Positions 18,599 through 27,752 of a DNA stretch of 44,989 nt are shown piece by piece. Position 1 is the stretch's first letter, and the number at the start of each line of letters is the position of its first letter. The position numbers and the translations under genes were made by a program. Under the pieces are notes generated by a model, which saw only the letters and a list, made by a program, of their open reading frames with translations, was not told the DNA's origin and did no database searches. Origin of the DNA: Myxococcota bacterium (GTDB lineage Bacteria; Myxococcota_A; UBA9042; DTJE01); the NCBI GenBank assembly GCA_017994695.1, contig JAGOKF010000026.1, positions 1 through 44,989 of the forward strand, read 5' to 3'.

Positions 18599-20896
18599 TC
18601 AGGCCCCGGCGGGAGGAACGGGCGCCAGGCGCCAGGCCAGGTAGCGCTGGAAGCACCGCATCGCGGAATCGACGCTGCGCCCCACCACCAGGTCCCTCGC
18701 CCTCAGCGCGTGGACCAGGGGGTCGTAGAGGGGTCCCGCGTCCACCGTCACCAGGACCGGCTTGCGGTGGCGACGGACCAGGGGCGGGAAGAGGTCGGGA
18801 AGCGCACCCGGCGCATCCACCCGGTCCCGGTCCCGGGGGTCCACGCCCGGCGGCAGGGTCTTCATCGCCGGGGTCAGCGGGATGACTCCGACCACCACCG
18901 CGTCCATCCCGTCGTCCTGGAGCAGCGCCTCCAGGCAGTCGGCGTAGGCCTGGTCCCCGGCCATCGGCGTGATGTCCAGGGGATTGCGCAGGTTCACGAG
19001 CCCCGTCAGGCGGTGCCGTTCCAGGATGCCCTGGACCCGTTTCCGGCCCTCCTCGGACCACTGCCCCAGCCGGAACCGGGGCTTCTGCAGCAGGGCGTCG
19101 GCCATCCCGACGGTCTCGAAGCCTGCGTTGGACAGGCAGCCCAGGCGCATTCCCCGGACCTCGGTATCCCGCATCCCACCCATCATGGACAGGACCAGGT
19201 TGAACTCCTCGAAGGACTCGGCCACATAGGCCCCGGCGTCCCGGAGGATCGCCGCGCAGGCCGCGTAGTCCCCGCTGATGCTCGCGGTGTGGCTCGACGT
19301 CGCGGTGCGGCCCTCGGCCGTGCGCCCCCCCTTGTAGGCCAGCACGTCCTTGCCCAGTTGCCGGGCCCGCCGGATGCACCGGGCCAGCCGCAGGCCGTCC
19401 CCGGGCTGGAAGCCCTCGATGTAGAGCCCCAGGACCTCGACCTCGGGCTCCTCCAGCACCGCCTCCACGAAGTCGGTCAGGGACAGGTCCATCTGGTTGC
19501 CGGTGCTGATGGCGTACCTCGGGTCCAGGAACGGCAGGTCGTTGATCCGGGTGATCAGGAAGGCCCCGCTCTGGCAGATCAGGGCGACGTTGCGCCGTCC
19601 GCCCTCCTCGGGCAGCGGGAGTTTCGTCTCGGGGATGAACAGCGTGTCGTAGCGCCCCGGCCGGGACCGCAGGCCCAGGCAGTTCGGCCCGACGAGCACG
19701 GGGGCCGGGCGCCCCGATTCCCTCGCCTCCCCGAGGGCCCTCCGGGCCGCCTGGTCCGCCTCCTGGCCCTCCTCGGTCTCGCCCATGCCGCCGGGGATCA
19801 GCACCATGCCCGCGGCCTTCCCCGTCGCGATGGCCTCCTCCAGGATCCCCGGCACCTGTCCCGCCGACACCGCCACCACGACCAGGTCCGCCTTCCAGGG
19901 CAGGGCCGTCAGGGACGGGCAGCAGGCCACGCCGTCCACCTCCTCCACGTCCCCCCGGATCACCCGGATGTCCTCCCGGGGGAAGCCCTCCCTAATCAGG
20001 TTCCGCAGGATGATGCGGCCGGGGTTCACGTCCTTCGCCGACACCCCGTAGATCGCCGCGGTCCTGGGCCGGAGCAGTGTCCGGATCCCGGCGACGTCGC
20101 ACGGCCGGCCCTCGGGGTCCCGGGGCCGGAAGCGGCAGAAGGCGTCCACGGCCACCAGGCGATCCCCCAGGCCGAAGAAGGGGTTCACCTCGAAGTCCGC
20201 GACGGTCCACCGGCCCCCCGGGGCCATCGACACCTCCCGGGCCAGGCGCTCGAAGAATTCCAGCACCCGGGCCATGGCCTCCGGCGACGCCGTCCGGGTG
20301 GCCTCCCGGCTCCAGCCGGCCAGGCGCCGCCCGAGGTAGGATCCCTCCAGGCGCCCCATCCAGTCCGCCACCGGGGTCAGCAGCGGCGACCCAAGCAGCG
20401 TCCCCTCGCCGGGCCCGAAGGCCGCCGCCAGTTCCTCGGCGTCGAGGCCCCCGAAGCCCACCGCCAGCACCGGCCCGAAGTCCGGGGTGTGCCGCATTCC
20501 CACGAAGACCTGCCCGCCCAGCACGGCCGAACCCGGGACGAACTCCGACACCAGCACCTCCCGGACCGAGGCCAGGAGTTCCTCCCCGCCCCGTTCCCGG
20601 ACGTTGGCCAGCACCTCCCGGACGGCCTCCCGGATGGCCTCGGGACGGTTCGCCGTCACCTTGACGCCGCCCATCTCGGTCTTGTGGGTGATCCGGGGCG
20701 AGACCACCTTCACCACCGCCCGGTCCCCCGGAAGCGTCCCGGGAAGCGCCTCGTCGGGCCCCCGGACCGTGAAGAAGACGGGTGTCTCGACGCCTCCCTC
20801 CCGGATCAGCGCGTAGAGTTCCGGCTCGAGCAGCGTGTCCCGGCCCTCGGCGGCGGCCCGATCCATCGCCTCGATGAACGACTCCTGGAAGCCCAT
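18599..20896 (-). CDS. ADP-forming acetate/acyl--CoA ligase, fused subunits
   Basis: A 765-residue NDP-forming acyl-CoA synthetase in beta-alpha order. The ATP-grasp half is N-terminal (about 10-255) with KVVSPRITHKTEMGGVKV. The CoA-binding and ligase-CoA halves follow (about 275-740), with YGVSAKDVNPG, VGPNCLGLRSRPG and ALICQSGAFLIT. The phosphohistidine is H536 in TSSHTASISGD. The reaction is acyl-CoA + ADP + Pi giving acid + CoA + ATP. A GGAGG site precedes ATG 20896. It lies 33 bases after iorB, which suggests that it recovers ATP from aryl-acetyl-CoA made by IorAB, as in archaeal amino-acid fermentation; the substrate is inferred from context. Confidence 0.93.
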   Translation of the reverse strand: MGFQESFIEAMDRAAAEGRDTLLEPELYALIREGGVETPVFFTVRGPDEALPGTLPGDRAVVKVVSPRITHKTEMGGVKVTANRPEAIREAVREVLANVRERGGEELLASVREVLVSEFVPGSAVLGGQVFVGMRHTPDFGPVLAVGFGGLDAEELAAAFGPGEGTLLGSPLLTPVADWMGRLEGSYLGRRLAGWSREATRTASPEAMARVLEFFERLAREVSMAPGGRWTVADFEVNPFFGLGDRLVAVDAFCRFRPRDPEGRPCDVAGIRTLLRPRTAAIYGVSAKDVNPGRIILRNLIREGFPREDIRVIRGDVEEVDGVACCPSLTALPWKADLVVVAVSAGQVPGILEEAIATGKAAGMVLIPGGMGETEEGQEADQAARRALGEARESGRPAPVLVGPNCLGLRSRPGRYDTLFIPETKLPLPEEGGRRNVALICQSGAFLITRINDLPFLDPRYAISTGNQMDLSLTDFVEAVLEEPEVEVLGLYIEGFQPGDGLRLARCIRRARQLGKDVLAYKGGRTAEGRTATSSHTASISGDYAACAAILRDAGAYVAESFEEFNLVLSMMGGMRDTEVRGMRLGCLSNAGFETVGMADALLQKPRFRLGQWSEEGRKRVQGILERHRLTGLVNLRNPLDITPMAGDQAYADCLEALLQDDGMDAVVVGVIPLTPAMKTLPPGVDPRDRDRVDAPGALPDLFPPLVRRHRKPVLVTVDAGPLYDPLVHALRARDLVVGRSVDSAMRCFQRYLAWRLAPVPPAGA

Positions 20897-20929
20897 CTCG
20901 TCCTCCTTCGATTCCGGGGAACGGGGATT

Positions 20930-21697
20930 TCAGCGGCAGCGGGCCAGCGCCTCGTCCAGCGTCACCTTGCCCAGGGCTTCCGCCAGGAAGGCCTCCGTCC
21001 CGGGCCCCTGGAGCGCCCCGGCGACTTCCGAGGCCCTCTCGGGGTCCACCGTCTCGGGGGTCACCCGGAGCAGGAAGGAGTTGACCCGGCGCGTCGGGAG
21101 ACCCTGCTCGAGCAGCCGCTGGACCGTCCGGCCCACGTTCCAACCCAGGCGCAGAACCGCCAGGTTCCCCTGGACCAGCGCTTCCCCCTTGGATCCGAAC
21201 AGCCGCCGGATGAAGGGCTCGTAGTCGGCCAGGTCGAAGGGAAGGAACGGGGTCGCCGCCCCGACCATCGCCATGTTCTGGGCCTTGGGCTGGCGCCCAG
21301 CCGCCGCGATGGCCGCCGCGTCCACCAGCACGCACCGGGGCAGTTCCATCAGCGACGACAGCACCTTCCCCTCGTCGGGATAGTCCGGGATGTTCTTGTG
21401 GGGAGCGGTGTTGCTGATCACCACGCCCCCCGGGGCGAGGTAGTTCAGGTACCGCTGCACCTCCAGGGGCTCGACGCTCAGGATCATGTCGCCCTGGCCC
21501 TCGGGCACCAGGTCGCTGAAGATGGGCCGATCCGCGATGCGCAGGTAGGAATAGACCGCCCCGCCCCGCTGGGACATGCCGTGGACCTCGGCCTGCTTGA
21601 AGTGGAGCCCCCGGGAAAGCGCGGCGTTGTCCAGCACGAAGGCGATCGTCAGGATGCCCTGGCCTCCGACCCCCGACAGGATGATGTCCGTCTTCAT
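20930..21697 (-). CDS. iorB: Indolepyruvate:acceptor oxidoreductase, beta subunit
   Basis: A 255-residue gamma-type 2-oxoacid oxidoreductase subunit. The N-terminal ILSGVGGQGILTIAFVLD is the family's Gly-rich start. HGMSQRGGAVYSYLRI is the highly conserved block after it, and the rest is the IorB-specific C-terminal extension. It contacts the thiamine active site of the alpha subunit and CoA. AGGAG lies 8 bases before ATG 21697, and 27 bases separate it from iorA. No Fe-S motif is present in this subunit either. Confidence 0.95.
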   Translation of the reverse strand: MKTDIILSGVGGQGILTIAFVLDNAALSRGLHFKQAEVHGMSQRGGAVYSYLRIADRPIFSDLVPEGQGDMILSVEPLEVQRYLNYLAPGGVVISNTAPHKNIPDYPDEGKVLSSLMELPRCVLVDAAAIAAAGRQPKAQNMAMVGAATPFLPFDLADYEPFIRRLFGSKGEALVQGNLAVLRLGWNVGRTVQRLLEQGLPTRRVNSFLLRVTPETVDPERASEVAGALQGPGTEAFLAEALGKVTLDEALARCR

Positions 21698-21724
21698 CGC
21701 TGCATCTCCTTTTTCCGGTCCCCT

Positions 21725-23314
21725 TCAGGCCACGCCGCGCCGGAGGGCCTGCACGCAGGCCCGGCGGGCGATGATCACCGAGGTCCCGGGGTACTCGATC
21801 TCCCGGCGGATGATGGCCACCTGCTCCTCGGCCCGGGTCTTGTGGGGCTCGATCACCTTCAGGTGCTCCGGGTCGAGTCCCAGGCCCAGCACGATCCGCT
21901 CCAGATCCTCGCCGGTGGCCAGGGTCTTCTGGGTGCCGGTCATCGCGACGGTCCCGTTGTCCAGGATCACCACCGTGAAATCGACGTTCTGGCGGATCGC
22001 GGTCAGCAGCGGCGTGATCCCCGAGTGGGCGAAGGTGGAGTCCCCGATGGCGGCCACCACCGGCCGCGCCCCGGCGTGTGCCGCCCCGGCGGCCATGCTG
22101 ATGCTCGCCCCCATGTCCACGCAGGAGTGGATCGCGTTCAGGGGCGAGTAGAAGCCCAGCGTGTAGCAGCCGATGTCCGCGAACACCCGCAGGTCTCCGA
22201 AGGGCTTCATCGCCTCCCGGATCTCCAGGAAGGAATCGGAGTGGGAGCAGCCGGGGCAGAGCGTCGGGGGCCGTCCCGGGACCTCCCCGAGCGTGGGGCG
22301 CAGGCCCTGGGCCACGGGCAGTCCGAGGGAGGCGGCCACGATGGTCGGGTTCAGTTCCCCGGTCCGGGGCAGCGTCCCGTCCAGTTTCCCCCGGATGGCC
22401 TTGCCGGGAATCCCCACGATCCCCCGGAGGCGCTCCTCCAGGTAGGGATAGCCCTCCTCGACCACCACCACCTCCCCGACCGTTTCCACCAGCGCGCGCA
22501 CCAGGTCCGCCGGCACGGGGTACTGGCCGATGCGCAGCACCGGGTGGGGACAGTCCCCGCCGAAGGCCTCCATCAGGTAGTTCCAGGCGATGCCGTTCAC
22601 CACGAATCCCCGGTCGTGCCGGGGCCCGTCGGACAGCGCGTTCCAGCGGGAGGTACCGGACCGGTGCAGCAGGTCCGACTGCTTCTCGGTCAGTTTCCGG
22701 TACTGGATCCGGGCGTTCTGGGGCAGCAGCGTGAAGGTCATGGGGTCCCGCCAGACGCCGAGGGGCTTCTGGGGAACCCGGGGCGCCGGGGACACCGAGG
22801 CCCGGCTGTGGGCCAGGCGCGTCACCAGGCGCAGCACGACGGGCAGCCCGACGGCCTCGGAGAGTTCGAAGGCCTCCCGGGTCATCTCGTAGGCCTGCTG
22901 CTGGTCCGCCGGCTCCAGGCAGGGAACCAGTGCGAAGTGGGCGTAGTAGCGCGAGTCCTGCTCGTTCTGGGAGGAGTGCATCCCGGGGTCGTCGGCCACC
23001 GCCAGCACCAGTCCCCCGTGGACCCCGGTGACCGCCGAGTTCATGAAGGCGTCGGCCGCGACGTTGAGGCCCACGTGCTTCATCGTCACGATGGACCTTC
23101 GCCCGGCGAAGGACATCCCCAGGGCCTCCTCGTAGGCGACCTTCTCGTTGGCGGACCAGTGGGCGTGGATCCCCTCCCGGGCCGCCACGGTCTCCACCGC
23201 CTCGAAGATCTCGGTCGAGGGGGTTCCCGGGTAGCCGTAGACCCCGCTGATCCCCGCATGGACCGCCGCCATCGCGACGGCCTCGTCGCCCAGCCAGACC
23301 TCCCGGTCGCCCAT
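21725..23314 (-). CDS. iorA: Indolepyruvate:acceptor oxidoreductase, alpha subunit, without ferredoxin domain
   Basis: A 529-residue thiamine-diphosphate enzyme subunit. The N-terminal pyrimidine-binding domain has GYPGTPSTEIFE (27-38) and the glutamate-bearing NEKVAYEEALG. The C-terminal pyrophosphate domain has TLCPGCSHSDSF (351-362) and the TPP motif GDSTFAHSG (424-432) through LDNGTVAMTG. Standard IorA continues for roughly 80 residues with two CxxCxxC clusters for [4Fe-4S]; here the protein stops after IIARRACVQALRRGVA. The electron path must therefore use another protein or acceptor. ATG 23314 follows AGGAGG. First gene of iorA-iorB-acyl-CoA ligase. Confidence 0.93.
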   Translation of the reverse strand: MGDREVWLGDEAVAMAAVHAGISGVYGYPGTPSTEIFEAVETVAAREGIHAHWSANEKVAYEEALGMSFAGRRSIVTMKHVGLNVAADAFMNSAVTGVHGGLVLAVADDPGMHSSQNEQDSRYYAHFALVPCLEPADQQQAYEMTREAFELSEAVGLPVVLRLVTRLAHSRASVSPAPRVPQKPLGVWRDPMTFTLLPQNARIQYRKLTEKQSDLLHRSGTSRWNALSDGPRHDRGFVVNGIAWNYLMEAFGGDCPHPVLRIGQYPVPADLVRALVETVGEVVVVEEGYPYLEERLRGIVGIPGKAIRGKLDGTLPRTGELNPTIVAASLGLPVAQGLRPTLGEVPGRPPTLCPGCSHSDSFLEIREAMKPFGDLRVFADIGCYTLGFYSPLNAIHSCVDMGASISMAAGAAHAGARPVVAAIGDSTFAHSGITPLLTAIRQNVDFTVVILDNGTVAMTGTQKTLATGEDLERIVLGLGLDPEHLKVIEPHKTRAEEQVAIIRREIEYPGTSVIIARRACVQALRRGVA

Positions 23315-23367
23315 GAAGACCTCCTGTTGCGTGAGACCCGGTCCGCCGCGAAGGCGGCGGCCTGCCC

Positions 23368-23396
23368 CTTCTACCCAGGCCACGGACGGAGATCAA
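23368..23396 (-). promoter_or_regulatory. Candidate promoter for the iorAB operon
   Basis: On the minus strand TTGATC (23396-23391) and TAGAAG (23373-23368) are spaced by 17 bases, about 55 bases before the iorA ATG. A small GC hairpin (CCGCCG, loop CGAA, then a matching CGGCGG stretch, 23343-23360) lies in the predicted leader and might act as an attenuator; this is only a structural observation. Confidence 0.3.
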
Positions 23397-23481
23397 CCGG
23401 AAAATGCCCCATTGACAAACTTTCCGGCGGACGGCCATGCTCTGCCGCGGCCGGACAGTCGGGGAACCGGGGCGGCATCCG

Positions 23482-24243
23482 ATGGGGACCCCTTCCACCT
23501 TCGAGGACCACTTCGGGGACATGGCCCGGGAATACGCCCGCTTCCGCCCGGCGTACCCGGAGTCCCTGTTCCGGTGGCTGGCCTCCGTCGCCCCCGGACG
23601 CGAGACCGCCTGGGACTGCGGGACCGGGACCGGGCAGGCGGCCCTGGGCCTGACCCCCTTCTTCGACCGGGTCTTCGCCACCGATCCCTCCCCGAACCAG
23701 GTCGCCCATGCCGCGACCCACCCGAGGATCCGCTACTCGGTGGCCCCGGCCGAGGACAGCGGCCTTCCCTCGGCCTCGGCGGACCTCGTCACCGTCGCCG
23801 TCGCGATGCATTGGTTCGACCTGGACCGCTTCTACCGGGAGGTGCGCCGGGTCGGGCGCCCAGGGGCCGTGCTGGCCGCCTGGTGCTACACCCGGGCCCT
23901 CATCCACCCGGACATCGACGCCCTGGTCGAGGACTTCTACGGGCGCGTCGTGGGACCGTACTGGCCGATGGACCCGAAGGTGGTCGAGGGAGGGTACGCC
24001 TCCCTGCCGTTCCCCTTCGACGAGATCGCTCCCCCGGCCTTCGAGATGACGGCCCGGTGGGACCTGGCGCACCTGCTGGGCTACCTGGACACCTGGTCGG
24101 CGACGCGCCGGGCCACCTTGGCCCTGGGCCACAATCCCCTCCAGGACCTGGAGCCCCGACTGCGGGCGATCTGGGAGGACCCGAGGGAGGTGCGGCCGGT
24201 CCGCTGGCCCCTGGGACTGCGGGTCGGGCGGCTGCCCCGCTGA
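23482..24243 (+). CDS. SAM-dependent methyltransferase (class I)
   Basis: About 253 residues of Methyltransf_11/25 type. FEDHFGDMAREYARFRPAYP at the N-terminus, motif I AWDCGTGTGQAA, acidic DPSPNQVAHA in motif II and TVAVAMHWFDLDRFYREVRR are typical of the trans-aconitate/YcgJ-like family of small-molecule methylases. The substrate is unknown. ATG 23482 is chosen because the family signature begins six residues later; an in-frame start at 23437 would add 15 unconserved residues. The ribosome site is weak. It is divergent from iorA. Confidence 0.82.
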   Translation: MGTPSTFEDHFGDMAREYARFRPAYPESLFRWLASVAPGRETAWDCGTGTGQAALGLTPFFDRVFATDPSPNQVAHAATHPRIRYSVAPAEDSGLPSASADLVTVAVAMHWFDLDRFYREVRRVGRPGAVLAAWCYTRALIHPDIDALVEDFYGRVVGPYWPMDPKVVEGGYASLPFPFDEIAPPAFEMTARWDLAHLLGYLDTWSATRRATLALGHNPLQDLEPRLRAIWEDPREVRPVRWPLGLRVGRLPR

Positions 24244-24352
24244 GGGCCCGGCATCGGGGGCCGCCGGCGGGATGGGAGTGTCTCGGGTTTCCGTGTATCG
24301 TTGCCCCCGGCGCCCGCCGCAGGGCGCCAGGGCGTGACACCAGGAGGGAATC

Positions 24353-25759
24353 ATGTCCGATCCACAGGCCCCGGAAACCCCGAGGAAGGAACCCCAGGGT
24401 CCCGGAACCGCTGCCGTCATCGCCTACAGCGCGGGGAACTTCCCCACGGGATTCCTGCTCCTGGCGGTGGGCATCTGGCTGATGCGGGTGTACTGCCCCA
24501 ACGAGCCCGACCGGCCGACGCTGGTGAGCCCGCTGGTCTTCGGGGCGGTCTCCTTCGGCGTGATGCTGGTGGCCGGCATCATGGACTTCCTGGTGGGCTT
24601 CTACTCGGACCGATGCCGGCACCCGGCCGGAAGGAGGATCCCCTTCATCCGATGGGGCCTCTTCTTCATGGCCCTGGCGTTCCTGCTGGTCTGGTTCCCC
24701 CTGGATCGGACCGGGGATGCCGTGCTCTGGATCACCGGCACCTGGGGCGTCCACCTGAACGGGGCCTGGCTGGCCCTGATGCTCGGGATGCTCCACGTCT
24801 CCTTCACCGTCGTGGTCAATCCGTACCTGGCGCTGATGCCCGAAGTCTGGCAGGACGGACACGACCGGGTCCGGGTCTCGGCCTGGATGACCATCTTCAA
24901 CGCGCCGGCGCAGATCTACGCCTTCGCGGGCTTCGGAGCCGCCTCGTTCCTGCTGGCCGGCGGCCACCGGGTCCTCGGTCTCCCCATCGACAACGGGTTC
25001 CAGCTGGCGGGGGCCGTCGGCGCGGTGCTGACGGTGGCGGCCTTCCTGCCCCTGCTGGTGGTGGTCCGGGAGCCGCCCCACTCGGCCGACAAGGAGGTCC
25101 CCTTCGGCCTCTTCCGGGCGGCCCTGGAGACGCTGCGCAACCCCGCGTTCGTTCCCTACATCATCTCCGGAGCCCTGCTGATGGCCTCGTTCCAGCTGGT
25201 GGAAGCGGCCCTGCCGTACATCTCCAACACCGCCCTGGTGGACGACCCCGCCGACGGGGACCTGGTGGCGGGGTTGATCCTGGTGGGCCTGGCGCTGCTG
25301 ACGGCGGCCTGGGCCCCCCTGGCCAACGTCCTGGCCCACCGCTACAAGCGGCGCCAGTTGTACCTGGTGGCGCTGGCCTGGTTCGCGGTGCTGCTCCCAG
25401 CGGTCTCGCTGGTGGGGCACGTCCCGGGCATCTCGGCCCGGTGGCACATGGGCGTCGTGTGCTTCCTGCTGGCCCCGGGCATGGCCCTGGGACTGGTGGT
25501 CCCCCGGACGATCCTCGCCGACGTGATGGACCACGACATCGAGCGGACCGGCTTCCGGCGGGAGGCGATGTACAACGGCATGGAGGGGCTCATCCAGAAG
25601 ATCGCGATGGGCCTGGTGATGCTGGCCCTGGGGGCCCTGTTCCACGCCTTCGGCTACACCGAGGACTCCCCCCTGGGCATCATCCTCAGCGGGGCGGCCG
25701 CGGGGCTCTTCGCCATCCTCGGCTTCATCGCCTTCCTGTTCTACCCGCTGGATCGTTGA
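24353..25759 (+). CDS. MFS transporter, GPH (MelB-like) cation symporter family
   Basis: A 468-residue 12-helix permease. The signature loop between helices 2 and 3 is MDFLVGFYSDRCRHPAGRR, followed by IPFIRWG, a hallmark of glycoside-pentoside-hexuronide symporters. NAPAQIYAFAGFGAASF and the second-half EALRNP-like segment (LETLRNPAFVPYI) also fit. The polar first 20 residues are Pro-rich. AGGAGGG precedes ATG 24353. Family members import sugars or other small solutes with H+ or Na+; no sugar-use gene is nearby, so the substrate is open. Confidence 0.88.
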   Translation: MSDPQAPETPRKEPQGPGTAAVIAYSAGNFPTGFLLLAVGIWLMRVYCPNEPDRPTLVSPLVFGAVSFGVMLVAGIMDFLVGFYSDRCRHPAGRRIPFIRWGLFFMALAFLLVWFPLDRTGDAVLWITGTWGVHLNGAWLALMLGMLHVSFTVVVNPYLALMPEVWQDGHDRVRVSAWMTIFNAPAQIYAFAGFGAASFLLAGGHRVLGLPIDNGFQLAGAVGAVLTVAAFLPLLVVVREPPHSADKEVPFGLFRAALETLRNPAFVPYIISGALLMASFQLVEAALPYISNTALVDDPADGDLVAGLILVGLALLTAAWAPLANVLAHRYKRRQLYLVALAWFAVLLPAVSLVGHVPGISARWHMGVVCFLLAPGMALGLVVPRTILADVMDHDIERTGFRREAMYNGMEGLIQKIAMGLVMLALGALFHAFGYTEDSPLGIILSGAAAGLFAILGFIAFLFYPLDR

Positions 25760-25764
25760 CGGCC

Positions 25765-25780
25765 GCCCGGACTGCCGGGC
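25765..25780. terminator. GC hairpin between convergent genes (possible terminator)
   Basis: GCCCGG and CCGGGC form a 6-bp stem around an ACTG loop in the 34-base gap between the convergent symporter and lipoprotein genes. There is no T-tract, so intrinsic termination is only possible. Confidence 0.3.
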
Positions 25781-25793
25781 CGACGACAGAGGA

Positions 25794-27680
25794 CTACTGG
25801 CGGTTGGCCGTGAAGGCCCCGGTCAGGGCGATGGGGTCCCCGCCCGGCGCGTTCAGGGTGCCGGTCTCGGACCCCTCGGAGAAGCGATCCCCCGTCAGGT
25901 CGCAGTTCTGATCGCTCCAGGTCGCCGTGCCGGTCCAGCGAAGGGTCGAGGTCGCGGTGACCGCCGACAGGGCCTCGTGGAAGGGCTTCAGGGCCTCGGT
26001 GACCCCCTGGGTGCACAGGGTCTTCAGCCCGGCCTGGCCCCCGCCGTACCATCCCTGGACCCGGGGCCACAGGTCGGCGGCCAGGTCGTCGCAGTTCACC
26101 GTAAGCCGGAAGGCCGAGGGGACGTCGGTCGCCTGGCCGTCCTTGTAGATCCCGTCCCGGATCGTGCCGCCGGTGAGGGCCCGGGCGGCGATGTCGCTGG
26201 CCACGAACACCAGCAGGCGGCCCGGATTCATCTGGACCTCGTGGTCCGCCACCTCCAGCAGGTTCCCTTCGCCCCGCCGGACGGTCATCGTGGACTTGGG
26301 GATCGCCGGGGAATACGCCAGTCCGCCGAAGCGGTCCATCCCGTAGGTCAGCTTGCCGCACAGGTAGTACTGGGGGTCCTGTGGGTCGCACCCGGTCTTC
26401 CAGTAGAGGAGGTAGGCCTTCCAGGTCTCGGACCCGTCGTAGGTCCCCTCGGTGGCGGCGGCCTCCAGTTTCATCGTGGAGGTCACGTTGACGCTGCGGA
26501 CGGCCTGGAGGGCCTTCGGCCCCACCGTGGCGTAGTCCGCGGCCCAAGGGGGCAGTTTTGATGTCACCTGGGCGGCCACCGAGGCCCGGACCGCCGTCTC
26601 GAAATCCCCCTCGTGACCCGCGATCGCCCCGGCGGCCGCGGCGATCATCCCCTGGACGACGGCCTCCCCGTCGGAGCGGAACAGGCGCTCGATGGATTCC
26701 AGGAAGCAGCAGGCACGGCGGGGAAAGTCCTGGGATCCCCCGCATCCCTGCACCGGGGACTCGCAGGCCGGGAAGGCCTCCTGGAACTTCCAGTTGTGGC
26801 TCACGTCGAACGTGCCCGCCAGGGATGCCGACACCCCGGCCAGGGGGACGGTCGCCTCGGTCACCTCGTCCTTCCCGAGGCTTGCCACGCCCTCGAGGCA
26901 TCCCGCGGCGAAGGGGCAGACCTCCCGGGCCTCCACGAACACCGTGAAGGTCTGGTTCAGAGGCACGCAGGGGACCTCGACCCCGTTCTGGAAGTCGCTG
27001 CCCACCTCCTGGGCCACCGGGTTCGGCAGGTTGCCCACCTCCAGGGTGTCGCAGGTCCGGTCCCCGGGCAGCACGGTCACCCGGAGCGATGCCGCAGGGG
27101 ACAGGGAACCTGCCCAGCCTCCCTTCACCAGCAGTTTCGCGCAGTCCATCGCCCGGACCACCAGTTGGATGGTGGCCGGATGGGCATCGTCGGTCTCGAC
27201 CTGCACGGTGTAGACCAGTTCGGTGGATTCACCGGCCTGGAAGACTCCGTCGGCTCGCCCGTTCTCGTCGGTGATGGCCGCGCTGGTGGTCAGGGATCCG
27301 TCGTACTCCAGGATCTCCTCGCCGGCCAGTTCCTCGCACTTCACGATGCGGAACTGGACCACCGCAGCCCGGACCCCCTGGTTCGTCGCGTTGTCCACGA
27401 CCCGGACCCGGATCGTGTAGGCCTGGCTGGCGGGCACCGCCTGGGGGAACATCACGTCCACCAGGAACTCGATGCGCCGCCCGGGACCGGTCACGGTGTC
27501 GCCGCCCCCGAGGTCCTCGGGGACCGCCTGGTCCGGGCCGCCCGGATCCATCTGGACATCGACCCGTGGCAGGTCCTGTCCTTGGGGCACGTCCGGGGCC
27601 CCGGGGTCCGAGGACCCGCCGGTCCCCCCCCCGCATCCCAGCGCCACCGCCAGCCACACTCCCCACATCGCGCGTCTCAT
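25794..27680 (-). CDS. Large secreted lipoprotein with an Ig-like (Big) domain
   Basis: A 628-residue protein starting MRRAMWGVWLAVALGCGGG, a short signal peptide ending in a lipobox (VALG before C16). A Gly/Asp/Pro-rich linker follows (about 17-70). Then an Ig-like segment (YTIRVRVVDNATNQGVRAAV ... TDENGRADGVFQAGEST) resembles bacterial invasin/Big-type repeats. The remaining 400 residues, with several Cys probably in disulfides, match no family I recognise. The start at 27680 has GGAGGAG 4 bases upstream and puts the signal peptide at the very N-terminus. Expected on the outer membrane or cell surface. The layout is common in myxobacterial lipoproteins. Confidence 0.8.
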   Translation of the reverse strand: MRRAMWGVWLAVALGCGGGTGGSSDPGAPDVPQGQDLPRVDVQMDPGGPDQAVPEDLGGGDTVTGPGRRIEFLVDVMFPQAVPASQAYTIRVRVVDNATNQGVRAAVVQFRIVKCEELAGEEILEYDGSLTTSAAITDENGRADGVFQAGESTELVYTVQVETDDAHPATIQLVVRAMDCAKLLVKGGWAGSLSPAASLRVTVLPGDRTCDTLEVGNLPNPVAQEVGSDFQNGVEVPCVPLNQTFTVFVEAREVCPFAAGCLEGVASLGKDEVTEATVPLAGVSASLAGTFDVSHNWKFQEAFPACESPVQGCGGSQDFPRRACCFLESIERLFRSDGEAVVQGMIAAAAGAIAGHEGDFETAVRASVAAQVTSKLPPWAADYATVGPKALQAVRSVNVTSTMKLEAAATEGTYDGSETWKAYLLYWKTGCDPQDPQYYLCGKLTYGMDRFGGLAYSPAIPKSTMTVRRGEGNLLEVADHEVQMNPGRLLVFVASDIAARALTGGTIRDGIYKDGQATDVPSAFRLTVNCDDLAADLWPRVQGWYGGGQAGLKTLCTQGVTEALKPFHEALSAVTATSTLRWTGTATWSDQNCDLTGDRFSEGSETGTLNAPGGDPIALTGAFTANRQ

Positions 27681-27752
27681 GGTTCTCCTCCGCCCCCCGG
27701 TTCCGGGGCTCTGCCATTCCGCGGGCAGCATACGCGGCACCTCCCGCGACGA

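Noticed and set aside
18566-23653. A 1695-codon plus-strand open frame opposite the ligase-iorB-iorA operon
   Set aside because: It is a shadow produced by high GC. It has the repetitive P/G/Q/R composition of antisense frames, no domains, and lies opposite three well-recognised genes.
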